From assembly GCA_016712345.1 (NCBI GenBank), contig JADJRH010000011.1, positions 1,736,001 to 1,800,000 of the forward strand: a stretch of DNA of 64,000 bases. Reading direction: 5' to 3'. Shown piece by piece: positions 45,001 to 53,119 of the stretch. How positions within the stretch are numbered: position 1 is the first letter of the stretch; each line of letters starts with the position of its first letter. The notes under the pieces were generated by a model. It was given only the letters and a program-made list of their open reading frames with translations. It had not been told where the DNA came from and ran no database searches. This DNA is from Polyangiaceae bacterium. Lineage in GTDB: Bacteria > Myxococcota_A > Polyangia > Polyangiales > Polyangiaceae. The position numbers and the translations under genes were made by a program.

Positions 45001-47675
45001 ATTACAGAATTCGAGCGCTCTCCGGTGTTGAAGTGGGAGAGTCCACAGGTTGCCCCTACGTGGGGGCTGAATACCCGCACGAAGGCCGACAAATCAAGGT
45101 GATTGCCAGTTGCGCGCCTCTGCCGCGCTTGGCTGAAATTGTCGAGCACGTAAACCAAGCCGTACGCCTTGCCGCATCGAGCGGTGATGTGGTTGTCGAC
45201 TTTTATACTTTTCAAGACGATGGATTGTTAAACCTTGACGATCTTGAATTGCAGGTAAGAAACGCTCTTCTCACTGGAAGACTTACCCCCGGTCTGCGGC
45301 GCGTGGTGGTGGTGGCGCAGAGCATCGACCAAAACCAGACAACGTGCTTCACATTCAGGCCGGAAGGGGAAGGGTATGTGGAGGACAGGGTTGTCCGAGG
45401 TCTTCACCCCATGCTTGGAAAGCGCATGCACCTGTGGCGTCTTTCCAACTTCAACCTTACCCGTCTGCCCTCGGCCGACGATGTGTACCTTTTTCATGGG
45501 GTTGCCAAACAAAACCCCAAAGATGAAAGGCTTTTTGCGATCGGTGAAGTGCGCGATCTAACCCCCGTTCGCGATACCCACGGGCACATTATTCAACTGC
45601 CCTACCTCGAACGCGTGTTGGGTGAAGCCACCGCCGCTGTTCGTTTGGCCCAATCGGCCCGCCCGTCGCGTGACCGCCTTGTGGGCAACCGGGTTCTCTT
45701 ATACCTCTGGCCTCCGCTCCGCCTTACCGCCGAAGAGTTGCGTCAGGTGACTGAACGTCTCGCCCCTGAAACCGAAGGTTTGGGGATCGATCAGGTGGTG
45801 GTCAGGGCCCTGTTACCTGAAGCCGACGGTACCCTTCGTGACACCGTCATTCGCATCTCCAACCCGATGGATCGCGGGCTGCACGTTACCTTCCACGAAC
45901 CTTCGGACACTCCCGTACCTACCCACTCCGAGTACGATCAAAAAGTGCTCAATCTAAAGCGTCGAGGCCTCCTCTACCCGTACGAAACGATCAAACTCCT
46001 CACGCCGGAGACCGCGGGCGATCTTCCCCGGGGCGAATTTGAGGAGTATGACCTCAACGAACAGGGCCAACTGGTTCCCGTAAAAAGGCCCTACGGTCAA
46101 AACCAGGCGAACATTGTGGTGGGCGTCATCCGCAACTATACTCCCCAAACGCCGGAAGGGTTTGTCCGGGTGGTGTTGCTCGGCGACGCCGGAAAAGAGA
46201 TGGGATCACTCGCCGAACCTGAATGCCGACGCATCCTCACCGCCCTTGATTTGGCGGAAAAAATGCAAGTTCCGTTGGAGTGGTTTGCCCTGTCGGCCGG
46301 CGCCAAAATCTCCAAACAGAGCGGCACCGAAAACATGGATTGGATCAGCGCGGTGCTGCAAAAAATTGTGCTCTACACACAGCGCGGGGGTGAAATCAAC
46401 GTGATTGTGTGCGGCATCAACGTGGGGGCCCAACCTTACTGGAATGCCGAAGCTACCATGCTCATGCACACGCGCGGCATTTTGGTGATGTTGCCCGAGG
46501 CGGCCATGGTGCTCACCGGAAAACAGGCCCTCGACTATTCAGGAAGTGTTTCAGCCGAAGACAATCTTGGGATAGGCGGGTACGAGCGAATTATGGGGCC
46601 CAACGGTCAGGCACAATATTTTGTGCGTGATATCGGAGCCGCGTGCGCTCTTTTAATGGCTCACTACCAGCACACGTATGTGGTGCCGGGTGAGCGTTTT
46701 CCAAGACCTGTAGCCACCGCCGATCCCATCCACCGCGACGTTCGAACGGCGCCCCATCCCGATGGGCAGCTACCCACCATCGGCGATGTTTTCGGTCCCA
46801 AAAATGCCGATCGAAAGCGCGCATTTGATATTCGCGCGGTGATGGGAGCGGTGATCGATCAAGACCATGCCCCGCTTGAACGCTGGCGCGACATGCGCGA
46901 CGCCGAAGTTGCGGTGGTATGGGATGCTCACTTGGGAGGTTACCCCGTCTGTTTGCTTGGGATCGAATCTCACCCCCTGGCGCGTGCGGGCTTTATACCG
47001 GCCGACGGGCCTGAACAGTGGACTGCCGGGACGCTTTTTCCCAGGTCGTCCAAAAAGATCGCTCGGGCCGTCAATGCAGCCAGCGGAAAACAACCGTTGG
47101 TCGTGTTGGCCAACCTGTCAGGTTTCGACGGTTCACCCGATTCAATGCGCAACTTGCAGTTGGAATACGGCGCCGAAATTGGACGCGCGGTAGTCAACTT
47201 TCAGGGTCCGATTGTGTTCGTGGTGGTTTCCCGCTACCACGGAGGCGCGTTTGTCGTGTTTTCCAAACGCCTCAATCCTTCCATGGAAGTGATCGCGCTG
47301 GAAGGGGCGCGCGCATCGGTGATCGGCGGTGCGCCGGCCGCGGCCGTGGTGTTTGCCCGTGAGGTCGATGTGCGGACCGCCAAAGACCCGCGCGTTGTGC
47401 AGCTTGAAACTCAAATTGTCCAAGCTCCCCCCGCCGAGCGGCAAGCCCTCCGCGCGCAACTTGCTCAGGTGCGTTCGCTTGTCCACTCCGAGATGTTGGG
47501 TAAAGTGGCCGACGAGTTTGACCACATTCACAGCGTTGAGCGAGCAAAACAGGTAGGCTCGCTTGACACCATTCTACCCGTTCAAGAGCTGCGCCCCTAC
47601 CTTATCAAAGCGCTTGAACGGGGCATAGAACGCACCGTTAAGGAGTCTAAAGTCGCGTCCACCCCTTCTGCATGA
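42093..47675 (+). CDS. Single-chain eukaryote-type acetyl-CoA carboxylase
   Basis: This 1,860-residue protein carries biotin carboxylase (about 12-460; ERVAIVNRGEPAMRLIHAA, ATP-grasp IKATAGGGGRGIREVK, FMEVNARLQVEHPVTEMTTG), biotin carrier (VLEAMKMEM, Lys633), a central region and carboxyltransferase (about 1330-1800). The central region matches the eukaryotic ACC central domain by pattern (ERLLLGYDLDENAAANV, ALLEVLVRRYYRIRALSGVE, GLHPMLGKRMHLWRLSNFNL). The carboxyltransferase has YDLNEQGQLVPVKRP, GYPVCLLGIESHP and VVLANLSGFDGSPDSMRN. It would make malonyl-CoA for the upstream synthase. Most bacteria use separate subunits. The only in-frame start before the conserved N-terminus is TTG 42093, while a well-placed ATG at 42106 is out of frame. 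Its stop overlaps the PPTase start. Confidence 0.9.
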   Translation: MEGRHGTVLERVAIVNRGEPAMRLIHAAREQNRERGQNLTTIAFYTEPDRGAMFVREADEAVYLGPAQITAPDGSRRLTYLDFDALENALVGCRADAVWVGWGFVSERPEMAELCERLGIVFIGPTAATMRALGDKISSKKLAEAAGVPVAAWSGGPVSSPEEALAHAERIGYPLMIKATAGGGGRGIREVKGPEHLPAALESARAEAKLAFGNPDVFLERRVSGARHIEVQIIGDDHGNVWAPGVRDCTVQRRHQKVIEEAPSPILTAEEDAFVRDCAVRLAQKVRYRNAGTVEFLFETGPRRFSFMEVNARLQVEHPVTEMTTGVDMVKLQLHVARGGVLSGAPPMPRGHAVEVRINAEDPEHDFAPAPGQIDLFRLPTGPGIRVDSGVSEGDRVPAEFDSMIAKMIAWGHTRSEALARLSGALSETGLLLRGGVSNKAFLLNLLKRPEVLHAEADNQWLDSFAATGDHVSRRQADVALLAVALDAYTEQSAVDQARFFASAARGRPTVQPAQGIEVELGHRGSRYKFVVERVSPSTYHIHIHGGIHLTVREETLGRRERRLTVNGRPHRVLSIAEGIDRVVEVDGTLHRISRDAAGTVRAQAPAVVLRTPVKQGDLVREGDPVAVLEAMKMEMTIGAPISGRVREVLTTPNVHVDAGTPLVVVEPLPENGTVAERGAGVEFSVIPTAETPQNQPHVQWEQASAQLERLLLGYDLDENAAANVASLWKNACAALPVFDSSLLRRENEILETFADVQALFRRRPAEEDENSSAVSSTEEHLFMYLRSVDSRGAGLPSSFIQKLSRALARYGVHKLDPSAELREALVRLFKARARGDEQAAAVTATLHRRQTAAGAHGATAGDSFHVLVNRLAGVARRRFPAVHEAALEVRHTFFEEPMFRKARDAVRAQAVAQLLDLESAGIESVAERAARIDALVECPEPLFGVFAPRLQQADPVLRGALLEVLVRRYYRIRALSGVEVGESTGCPYVGAEYPHEGRQIKVIASCAPLPRLAEIVEHVNQAVRLAASSGDVVVDFYTFQDDGLLNLDDLELQVRNALLTGRLTPGLRRVVVVAQSIDQNQTTCFTFRPEGEGYVEDRVVRGLHPMLGKRMHLWRLSNFNLTRLPSADDVYLFHGVAKQNPKDERLFAIGEVRDLTPVRDTHGHIIQLPYLERVLGEATAAVRLAQSARPSRDRLVGNRVLLYLWPPLRLTAEELRQVTERLAPETEGLGIDQVVVRALLPEADGTLRDTVIRISNPMDRGLHVTFHEPSDTPVPTHSEYDQKVLNLKRRGLLYPYETIKLLTPETAGDLPRGEFEEYDLNEQGQLVPVKRPYGQNQANIVVGVIRNYTPQTPEGFVRVVLLGDAGKEMGSLAEPECRRILTALDLAEKMQVPLEWFALSAGAKISKQSGTENMDWISAVLQKIVLYTQRGGEINVIVCGINVGAQPYWNAEATMLMHTRGILVMLPEAAMVLTGKQALDYSGSVSAEDNLGIGGYERIMGPNGQAQYFVRDIGAACALLMAHYQHTYVVPGERFPRPVATADPIHRDVRTAPHPDGQLPTIGDVFGPKNADRKRAFDIRAVMGAVIDQDHAPLERWRDMRDAEVAVVWDAHLGGYPVCLLGIESHPLARAGFIPADGPEQWTAGTLFPRSSKKIARAVNAASGKQPLVVLANLSGFDGSPDSMRNLQLEYGAEIGRAVVNFQGPIVFVVVSRYHGGAFVVFSKRLNPSMEVIALEGARASVIGGAPAAAVVFAREVDVRTAKDPRVVQLETQIVQAPPAERQALRAQLAQVRSLVHSEMLGKVADEFDHIHSVERAKQVGSLDTILPVQELRPYLIKALERGIERTVKESKVASTPSA

Positions 47676-48370
47676 GCGTTTTGTATTGCCTCCGCACCAA
47701 AGATGTCCCCCCCGGGGAGGCATGGCTTTCACCCGTGGAGCAAAAAACACTGGCCGGTCTGCGCGTTCCAAAGCGACGCTTAGACTATCTGCGTGGCAGG
47801 TGGGCCGCCAAACAAGCCGTTTTGGCCATGTGTACTCATCCAATTCTACCCTGTGATATTGCGGTGGTGCCCAACGCCAAAGGCGCCCCCGAAATGTTTC
47901 TGAATGGCAAGCTCGCCCCTTTTGGAGTGTCCATCTCGCACTGTCAGTCGGTGGCTTTGGCGGTGGTCGGCCCATGCTCACCTGCATTCGGCGCCGATCT
48001 TGAAAGTATCGAACCGCGCAGCGAGCCTTTTCTCACCGACTTTTTCACCCCTCACGAAATTGCGTGGATTCGATCGGCACCGGCGGATACCGCGTCTCTT
48101 TTTGTCAACCTTTGCTGGAGTGCCAAAGAATCTACCCTCAAAGCCCTTCAAGAAGGGCTCCGAGAAGACACGCGCGCTGTGGAGGTAAGTCTACCCTCGT
48201 CAAGCCTGCCCGCGGGCGGCGAGCGCTTTTCATTTCAAACAACTTACAAGCCCACCGGAGAGGTGTTTTGGGGGCTCGCCCATGTCATGGAAGGTCAGGT
48301 TCAAACGGTGGTTTCAGCCCAATCGGCTCCCGACCTGCGCGTTGTTGTTCCACCCCAAACGCTCGCGTGA
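47672..48370 (+). CDS. 4'-phosphopantetheinyl transferase (Sfp type)
   Basis: The 232-residue product overlaps the ACC stop by four bases (ATGA), so the two are translationally coupled. It has Sfp-family motifs: RLDYLRGRWAAKQAV, GVSISHCQSVALAVV, the Mg-binding FGADLESIEPR and WSAKESTLKALQEGL. The enzyme transfers phosphopantetheine from CoA to carrier proteins and is the obvious activator of the three tandem ACPs in this locus. Because those ACPs carry Thr at the attachment site, this enzyme either accepts Thr or the ACPs are unmodified; the sequence does not show which. Confidence 0.93.
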   Translation: MSVLYCLRTKDVPPGEAWLSPVEQKTLAGLRVPKRRLDYLRGRWAAKQAVLAMCTHPILPCDIAVVPNAKGAPEMFLNGKLAPFGVSISHCQSVALAVVGPCSPAFGADLESIEPRSEPFLTDFFTPHEIAWIRSAPADTASLFVNLCWSAKESTLKALQEGLREDTRAVEVSLPSSSLPAGGERFSFQTTYKPTGEVFWGLAHVMEGQVQTVVSAQSAPDLRVVVPPQTLA

Positions 48371-48410
48371 TGAACCGGCAGCTTTTCTGGGCTTCTGTGT
48401 CGCGGTTGAA

Positions 48411-48734
48411 TTACTCATTGACGCAAGTGCCGTATGCGCCGGCAGGCTCGTTGCACTTTTCAAAGGTGGACGATTGGCCGCACTTTACCTGTTCCACCAA
48501 GCACAACAGATAGCGGTTGTACTCATCCGCGCAGTCGGCGGCCTCGGCGAGTTGTGCCGCCTTGGCAAACTCGGCTTCACACGTGGTGATCCCCGTGTCG
48601 TCGCAGCTCGTTAAACAGTCGCACAGCGCCTCGCACACCTCGGCGGGCGTGACTTTTCGATCTTCACAACCGCCAAAAAAACATGACGCCGTGGCCAACA
48701 AAAAAGCGAAACCAAGAATTCGTGTGGCTTTCAT
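48411..48734 (-). CDS. Small Cys-rich lipoprotein
   Basis: The 107-residue product starts at the second of two adjacent ATGs (48734), which lies 6 bases after AGGAG; the first is too close. The signal MKATRILGFAFLLATASCFF is followed by a lipobox-like site (either TASC or FGGC). The mature part has eight or more cysteines in paired spacing (VCEALCDCLTSCDDTGITTC, CADEYNRYLLCLVEQVKCG), suggesting a disulfide-stabilised envelope protein. Its function is unknown. It converges with the PPTase gene and is divergent from the large membrane protein gene. Confidence 0.8.
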   Translation of the reverse strand: MKATRILGFAFLLATASCFFGGCEDRKVTPAEVCEALCDCLTSCDDTGITTCEAEFAKAAQLAEAADCADEYNRYLLCLVEQVKCGQSSTFEKCNEPAGAYGTCVNE

Positions 48735-48825
48735 CATAAGCTCCTGCGTTTGCGCAGTTCTCTGCGCTCCAATCTAACCCTCGAAAGCCCGTCGCGAAAG
48801 CGGCGCGGCGTGATAAGAGACGGCC

Positions 48826-51800
48826 GTGGAGCAAACGTTCCGCGCCGCCGAGGGAGTTCTGCTGATTGAGGGCCGCATTTTGCGGCGACTCATCAAGGCG
48901 CATCGACACATCAAAGGCCTGGGTTTGCGCGTCCCGCACGTGCACTGCTACGCCATACCGCGCGATGCGCTTCTGCGCCTCGCCGCGCCGGAAGACCTCG
49001 ACCCCAACGTTCGCAACCTTCTCACCCGCCAAACCGATCTTCGTCACGTCGTGCTCGTCGCGCGTATTCCTCACACCGAAGTCGCGCGGCTGCCTCCCAA
49101 TGAAGTGACAAATCGCCTTTGGCGAGCGGCATTTCATGCACGTGTACACGTTGAGATCGAAAGTCGAATTGACAGCGGACAGTTGCCTGAAGCCGCCGTT
49201 CGTGAGCGCATCGATCGCATCGGTCAAACCGAGTTTGACGAGATTCGCGACATCCTCCGCCAAGACGATCTGTTGCTTCCGCCCGGTGGAGATCGCGAAG
49301 CGTACGCCGAGTTTGTCGCGCTGTTTTTGGAGCTTCGATATTTCGCTCCCAGGCTTCTATCCACAACGTTTCCATCGCTCGATGCTGAAAAGGTCGCCCC
49401 TGAAATTGCGCGCGACATCGACTCACGACTGCTTCTAGAACAAGCGTGTCCAGACGGGGTTGACCCCGGCAGAACGGTGGCGGTCGTGGCCGCCGCAACG
49501 TCCACTTCCGCGGGGAATACCCTTGGCCCCGTCTACGACGAAGCTCATTTCGTAGCGCCTGAAGGCTCCGCCGCCGAAAAATTGTTGGAGCGCGCCGGAG
49601 CCGCGCGGGCCATGGGAAATCGAGCGCGCGCCGCGTTGCTCCACGCCGCTGTTGGCCACGGAAAAGATCCCACGCGCGTCAAAACCGCCAAACTTCGCCA
49701 GCGCGAAGATCTTGAAGCCCTGAGCGATCGCCTCAAAAATGCGCTCAAACCGCCGCCGGGGAGCGCCGCCAAACCCGAGCTTGAATGGACGTCGCAGCTT
49801 CTCATCTTGGCCGACGAAGCCGCGAAACGAAGCGCAGGTGTACGCAACCCGGTTGAAGCCCGCCTTCTGTTTGACCTTCAAAACGCGGCATTGGCCAACG
49901 AGAGTACACATCGCACAGTCGACTTGATCACGTACGCGCTCTCGCTCGGCAAGCGCCCCATCGTGCGCCAATTGCCCGCAACACGCAGCATTCGAATTGC
50001 GCGCACGCTCCGCACGGCGGCGCTCAAAGTGAAGCTCGTTCGCATCGCTCCGAGTGAACGAAAGATCCTCACCAAGCTTCTCGACAGGGCGGTGGAGCGC
50101 GCCGATGAAAATGTTCGCGCCGAGCTGCGCCCCAAGATCGAAGGCGTTCTCGACACCGTTGGCCTTAAACCGGCCACAGCGCCGGAGCGCGTCGCCCGCA
50201 ACAAACTGGTTGAAGAACTGCTCGATCAAGCCACCGATCGCGGCTTTTTCAACATGGGTCACCTCCGCGACGCGATCTCGCGCAACCACCTCAAGCTCGA
50301 TGATCTTTCGAGCGCGAGTGAACTCTGGAAGGGCGACGCGCTCCTCCAAGCCGACAAGGCGCTTGGGCTTGAACTCGACGGCGTGTATCGCCGCGGCGAA
50401 ATATACATGCGCGGCCTGCAAAAATTATCAAGTGTACTCTTTGGTACACCCATCGGCCGAGGCATTGTTCTCTACGCCATGCTGCCGATCGGCGGCGCGT
50501 TCATTGTTCTCGAAGGCGCAAGCCACATCCTCGCGCCGATCCTCAAACCGTTTGGTGTACACCACCCAACATTGTTTGTGGGCGGCCCTCAAAAATCGCC
50601 CCTGCCTCCGGCGCTCTCGGGGTTTGCCACACTTTCGTTTTGGATCACGGTGGCGGTTGTTTTTGGCCTTCTCCACTCTGACCCGTTTCGCGCCGTGTTC
50701 ATGAAGGTTGTGCGAAGCCTCGGTAAGGCTCTCGCCTGGATCTTTTTCACGGTACCCAAAAGCTTGTTGTCGCTTCCGTCGGTCGAGCGCGTCATCGAAG
50801 GGCGACCCGCTCGCGTTGTTGCGCGCCACGCGATCTTGCCGGCCGTCATGGCCATGGCTGTGTACGCCACAATGCTGCTCCTTTTGCCGCATCAAAGCGT
50901 GTGGATTGATCTTGCCATCACCCTTGTCACCTTCGCGTTTGTAAGCGTCCTCTTGGGTACGCGATTTGGTGACCGGGTAGAAGACATGTTCGTGGAGCAT
51001 GTGGCGCCCACTTGGAAAATGGTAAGCCACCGCGTATTGCCCGGCATTTTAAAGGCGATTGTTGATTTTTTCAGATGGGGAATGGATGGGTTGGAACGGG
51101 TTATCTACCGGGTAGATGAAGCCCTTCGTTTCAACGAAGGTGAGAGCAAACTCACGGTAATGCTCAAAGGCCTTGTCGGAGCGGTATGGTTCTTTGTTGC
51201 ATACGTTGTCCGTGTGTACATCGCCCTGTTGATTGAGCCCTACGTCAACCCGGTGAAACAAGTGCCCATGACAGCGGCCGCGCACAAGATGATGCTGCCG
51301 TTTGCGCCCCAGGTGATCGCGCTTTTTGATGCAGCGTTTAAGCCGCTCGGCGCGGTGATTGGCGGTTCTCTCGCGGCCGTCACCGCCTTTTTCTTCCCTA
51401 CCATTTTTGGTTTTTTCGGTTGGGAGCTAAAAGAAAATTACAAACTCTACCGAGCGAGCCGCAAAAAAGAACTGCCAGAATCCGTTGTGGGGGCGCACGG
51501 TGAAACCATGGCAGGTTTTCTCGTCCCCGGGTTTCATTCAGGTACTCTGCCCAAGCTTTTCGCCAGGCTTCGCCACGCCGCGAGGCGCGAAGAAGAAATG
51601 GCCAATCTCGCGGGCAACGGGGCAAAACCCACGTCCAAAGAAGAGGGTGCCCGCGGTCGTTTTCGTGAAGGCACAACCGAGGTTGAACACTCGGTTCGCC
51701 ACTTTATTGAACGTGAACTCATCAGCCTTTTGCTGGCCGATCCACGTTGGCCCCACGGCCCGCTTGAAGTGCGCCGCATCGCTGTCAGCTCCAACCGGGT

Positions 51801-51846
51801 GCGCATTGCTATTTTCTTGCCCCGCGCTCTCAAAACACAGCCGTGA
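48826..51846 (+). CDS. Large membrane protein of unknown function
   Basis: The 1,006-residue protein starts with GTG 48826 (MEQTFRAAEGVLLIEGRILR). The N-terminal half, to about residue 530, is soluble and helical with many Arg and Leu. The C-terminal half has about seven hydrophobic segments (GIVLYAMLPIGGAFIVLEGA, LSFWITVAVVFGLLHS, AILPAVMAMAVYATMLLLL, IDLAITLVTFAFVSVLLGT, GLVGAVWFFVAYVVRVYIAL, IGGSLAAVTAFFFPTIFGFF) and a charged cytosolic tail with REEEMANLAGNGAKP. I recognise no named domain, though proteins of this shape occur in other myxobacteria. The next gene overlaps its 3' end and is probably cotranscribed. Confidence 0.8.
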   Translation: MEQTFRAAEGVLLIEGRILRRLIKAHRHIKGLGLRVPHVHCYAIPRDALLRLAAPEDLDPNVRNLLTRQTDLRHVVLVARIPHTEVARLPPNEVTNRLWRAAFHARVHVEIESRIDSGQLPEAAVRERIDRIGQTEFDEIRDILRQDDLLLPPGGDREAYAEFVALFLELRYFAPRLLSTTFPSLDAEKVAPEIARDIDSRLLLEQACPDGVDPGRTVAVVAAATSTSAGNTLGPVYDEAHFVAPEGSAAEKLLERAGAARAMGNRARAALLHAAVGHGKDPTRVKTAKLRQREDLEALSDRLKNALKPPPGSAAKPELEWTSQLLILADEAAKRSAGVRNPVEARLLFDLQNAALANESTHRTVDLITYALSLGKRPIVRQLPATRSIRIARTLRTAALKVKLVRIAPSERKILTKLLDRAVERADENVRAELRPKIEGVLDTVGLKPATAPERVARNKLVEELLDQATDRGFFNMGHLRDAISRNHLKLDDLSSASELWKGDALLQADKALGLELDGVYRRGEIYMRGLQKLSSVLFGTPIGRGIVLYAMLPIGGAFIVLEGASHILAPILKPFGVHHPTLFVGGPQKSPLPPALSGFATLSFWITVAVVFGLLHSDPFRAVFMKVVRSLGKALAWIFFTVPKSLLSLPSVERVIEGRPARVVARHAILPAVMAMAVYATMLLLLPHQSVWIDLAITLVTFAFVSVLLGTRFGDRVEDMFVEHVAPTWKMVSHRVLPGILKAIVDFFRWGMDGLERVIYRVDEALRFNEGESKLTVMLKGLVGAVWFFVAYVVRVYIALLIEPYVNPVKQVPMTAAAHKMMLPFAPQVIALFDAAFKPLGAVIGGSLAAVTAFFFPTIFGFFGWELKENYKLYRASRKKELPESVVGAHGETMAGFLVPGFHSGTLPKLFARLRHAARREEEMANLAGNGAKPTSKEEGARGRFREGTTEVEHSVRHFIERELISLLLADPRWPHGPLEVRRIAVSSNRVRIAIFLPRALKTQP

Positions 51847-52357
51847 CGACGTAGAAGTCACGTTCGAAGAGCAGTCGGGCTACGTGGTCGCCGGCATTGC
51901 TCAAGTGGGCTTTTCAGACTCCCTTCGCAATCCTGCGCGCGTGCTTTTTGAAAATGCGCTCGCCGGTTTGTACAAGCTCGCCGCGGTGGACCTTGTGCGC
52001 GAACAAATCGAAGGCGCGCTTGGGGCCGACATGCCGTACGACATTTCAAACGACGGTCTGCTCGTTTGGCCCGGTCCTGCGTACACAGTAGAAGTTCTCT
52101 ACCCACTCAAGACCGACGCCGCGACAATCGACGCCACCGCTCGCAGCGGATTGCCCGCAAAACCGCTTCCTCCGTTGCAAGCGCGCGCGATCTCGTTCCG
52201 CCACCAATCGCTTGCCTGGAGTGAATGGGTGTACGCATGGACCGCGGACACCGGCAAAGATCCGCCGCGTTTAATGAGCGGCCCCAGTCTGATTCCGTCG
52301 TTGGTCACGCCCACGCCCGCCCCGGTGAAAGCCGTTGCGGCCCAATCAATGCCATAA
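51806..52357 (+). CDS. Hypothetical protein overlapping the membrane protein gene
   Basis: This frame continues coherently after the membrane protein stops at 51846 and encodes DDVEVTFEEQSGYVVAGIAQ, FENALAGLYKLAAVDLVREQ and LVWPGPAYTVEVLYPLKTD. No ATG or GTG fits before this; TTG 51806, inside the end of the previous gene, is the best candidate and gives 183 residues. The protein is mixed alpha/beta with no signal or membrane segment. The partial overlap and shared context suggest translational coupling and a common role with the membrane protein. No family is recognised. Confidence 0.62.
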   Translation: MLFSCPALSKHSRDDVEVTFEEQSGYVVAGIAQVGFSDSLRNPARVLFENALAGLYKLAAVDLVREQIEGALGADMPYDISNDGLLVWPGPAYTVEVLYPLKTDAATIDATARSGLPAKPLPPLQARAISFRHQSLAWSEWVYAWTADTGKDPPRLMSGPSLIPSLVTPTPAPVKAVAAQSMP

Positions 52358-52364
52358 TGCCCGT

Positions 52365-52868
52365 ATGAATCCCGCTCTTTTGGTCATCGACCTTCAAAAC
52401 GAGTTTTTCGAAGAAAACTCACCGGCGCTCGCTTCCCTTCGATCTGCCGTTGAATATACCAACGCTGCAATTGGCCTGTTTCGCAAAGCGGGTCACCCCA
52501 TTGTTGTCATTCGAGACATTGAGTCTCCCGGCCGCGAACCTGGAAAATCAGCCTTTTTGACGCACGAGAGCGTGCATGTCCGGCCCGAAGATCTCCACAT
52601 TGACAAGCTGCATGGCAACGCCTTTTGGCAAACCGATCTCGAAGAAGAACTTCGGTCCCGAAGTGTCAACTTTGTCGTTCTGTCGGGCTTTTGCGCTGAG
52701 TATTGTGTACTCAACACATTCCGAGGCGCCCGCGAAAGAGGGTTTGACGCCGCGCTCCTCCGAGGCTCCCTCGCCAGCCCACACGAAGAACACATCCGCT
52801 TTGTAGAACGAACCTGCGAAGTGATTTCGTACGGCCCGCTTGAGGCGATGTTGCGCAAACACCCGTAG
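52365..52868 (+). CDS. Isochorismatase-family cysteine hydrolase
   Basis: The 167-residue product starts at ATG 52365, 7 bases after the previous stop. The family catalytic triad is in place: Asp9 (LLVIDLQNEFF), Lys81 (IDKLHGNAFWQTDL) and Cys114 (SGFCAEYCVLNTFRGARERG). Members include nicotinamidases, N-carbamoylsarcosine amidases and other amide hydrolases; the substrate here cannot be named. The size is slightly short for the family (about 180-210). It probably belongs to the same transcript as the two upstream genes. Confidence 0.9.
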   Translation: MNPALLVIDLQNEFFEENSPALASLRSAVEYTNAAIGLFRKAGHPIVVIRDIESPGREPGKSAFLTHESVHVRPEDLHIDKLHGNAFWQTDLEEELRSRSVNFVVLSGFCAEYCVLNTFRGARERGFDAALLRGSLASPHEEHIRFVERTCEVISYGPLEAMLRKHP

Positions 52869-53119
52869 TTTTCTCCAAGCGATGCCCGCTCCCCATGTGT
52901 ACGCATGTGAAGCCGGCGATGCCGGCGCGCCGGTTCACGCGTTCTTCGGCGGCGATCGATAGGATTTCCAGCGGGGCAACATAAAGTCAACTTCTACTCG
53001 GGTCACACTCAGGCGTTGGGGGCCCGTCGGCAGCCAAGTACCCATGTGCGCTTCGGCACGAACGCGGCTAGAGTGCGGCTCTCAATTGTGCGGCACAAGT
53101 CGCCCGTTTGGCAGGAGCG

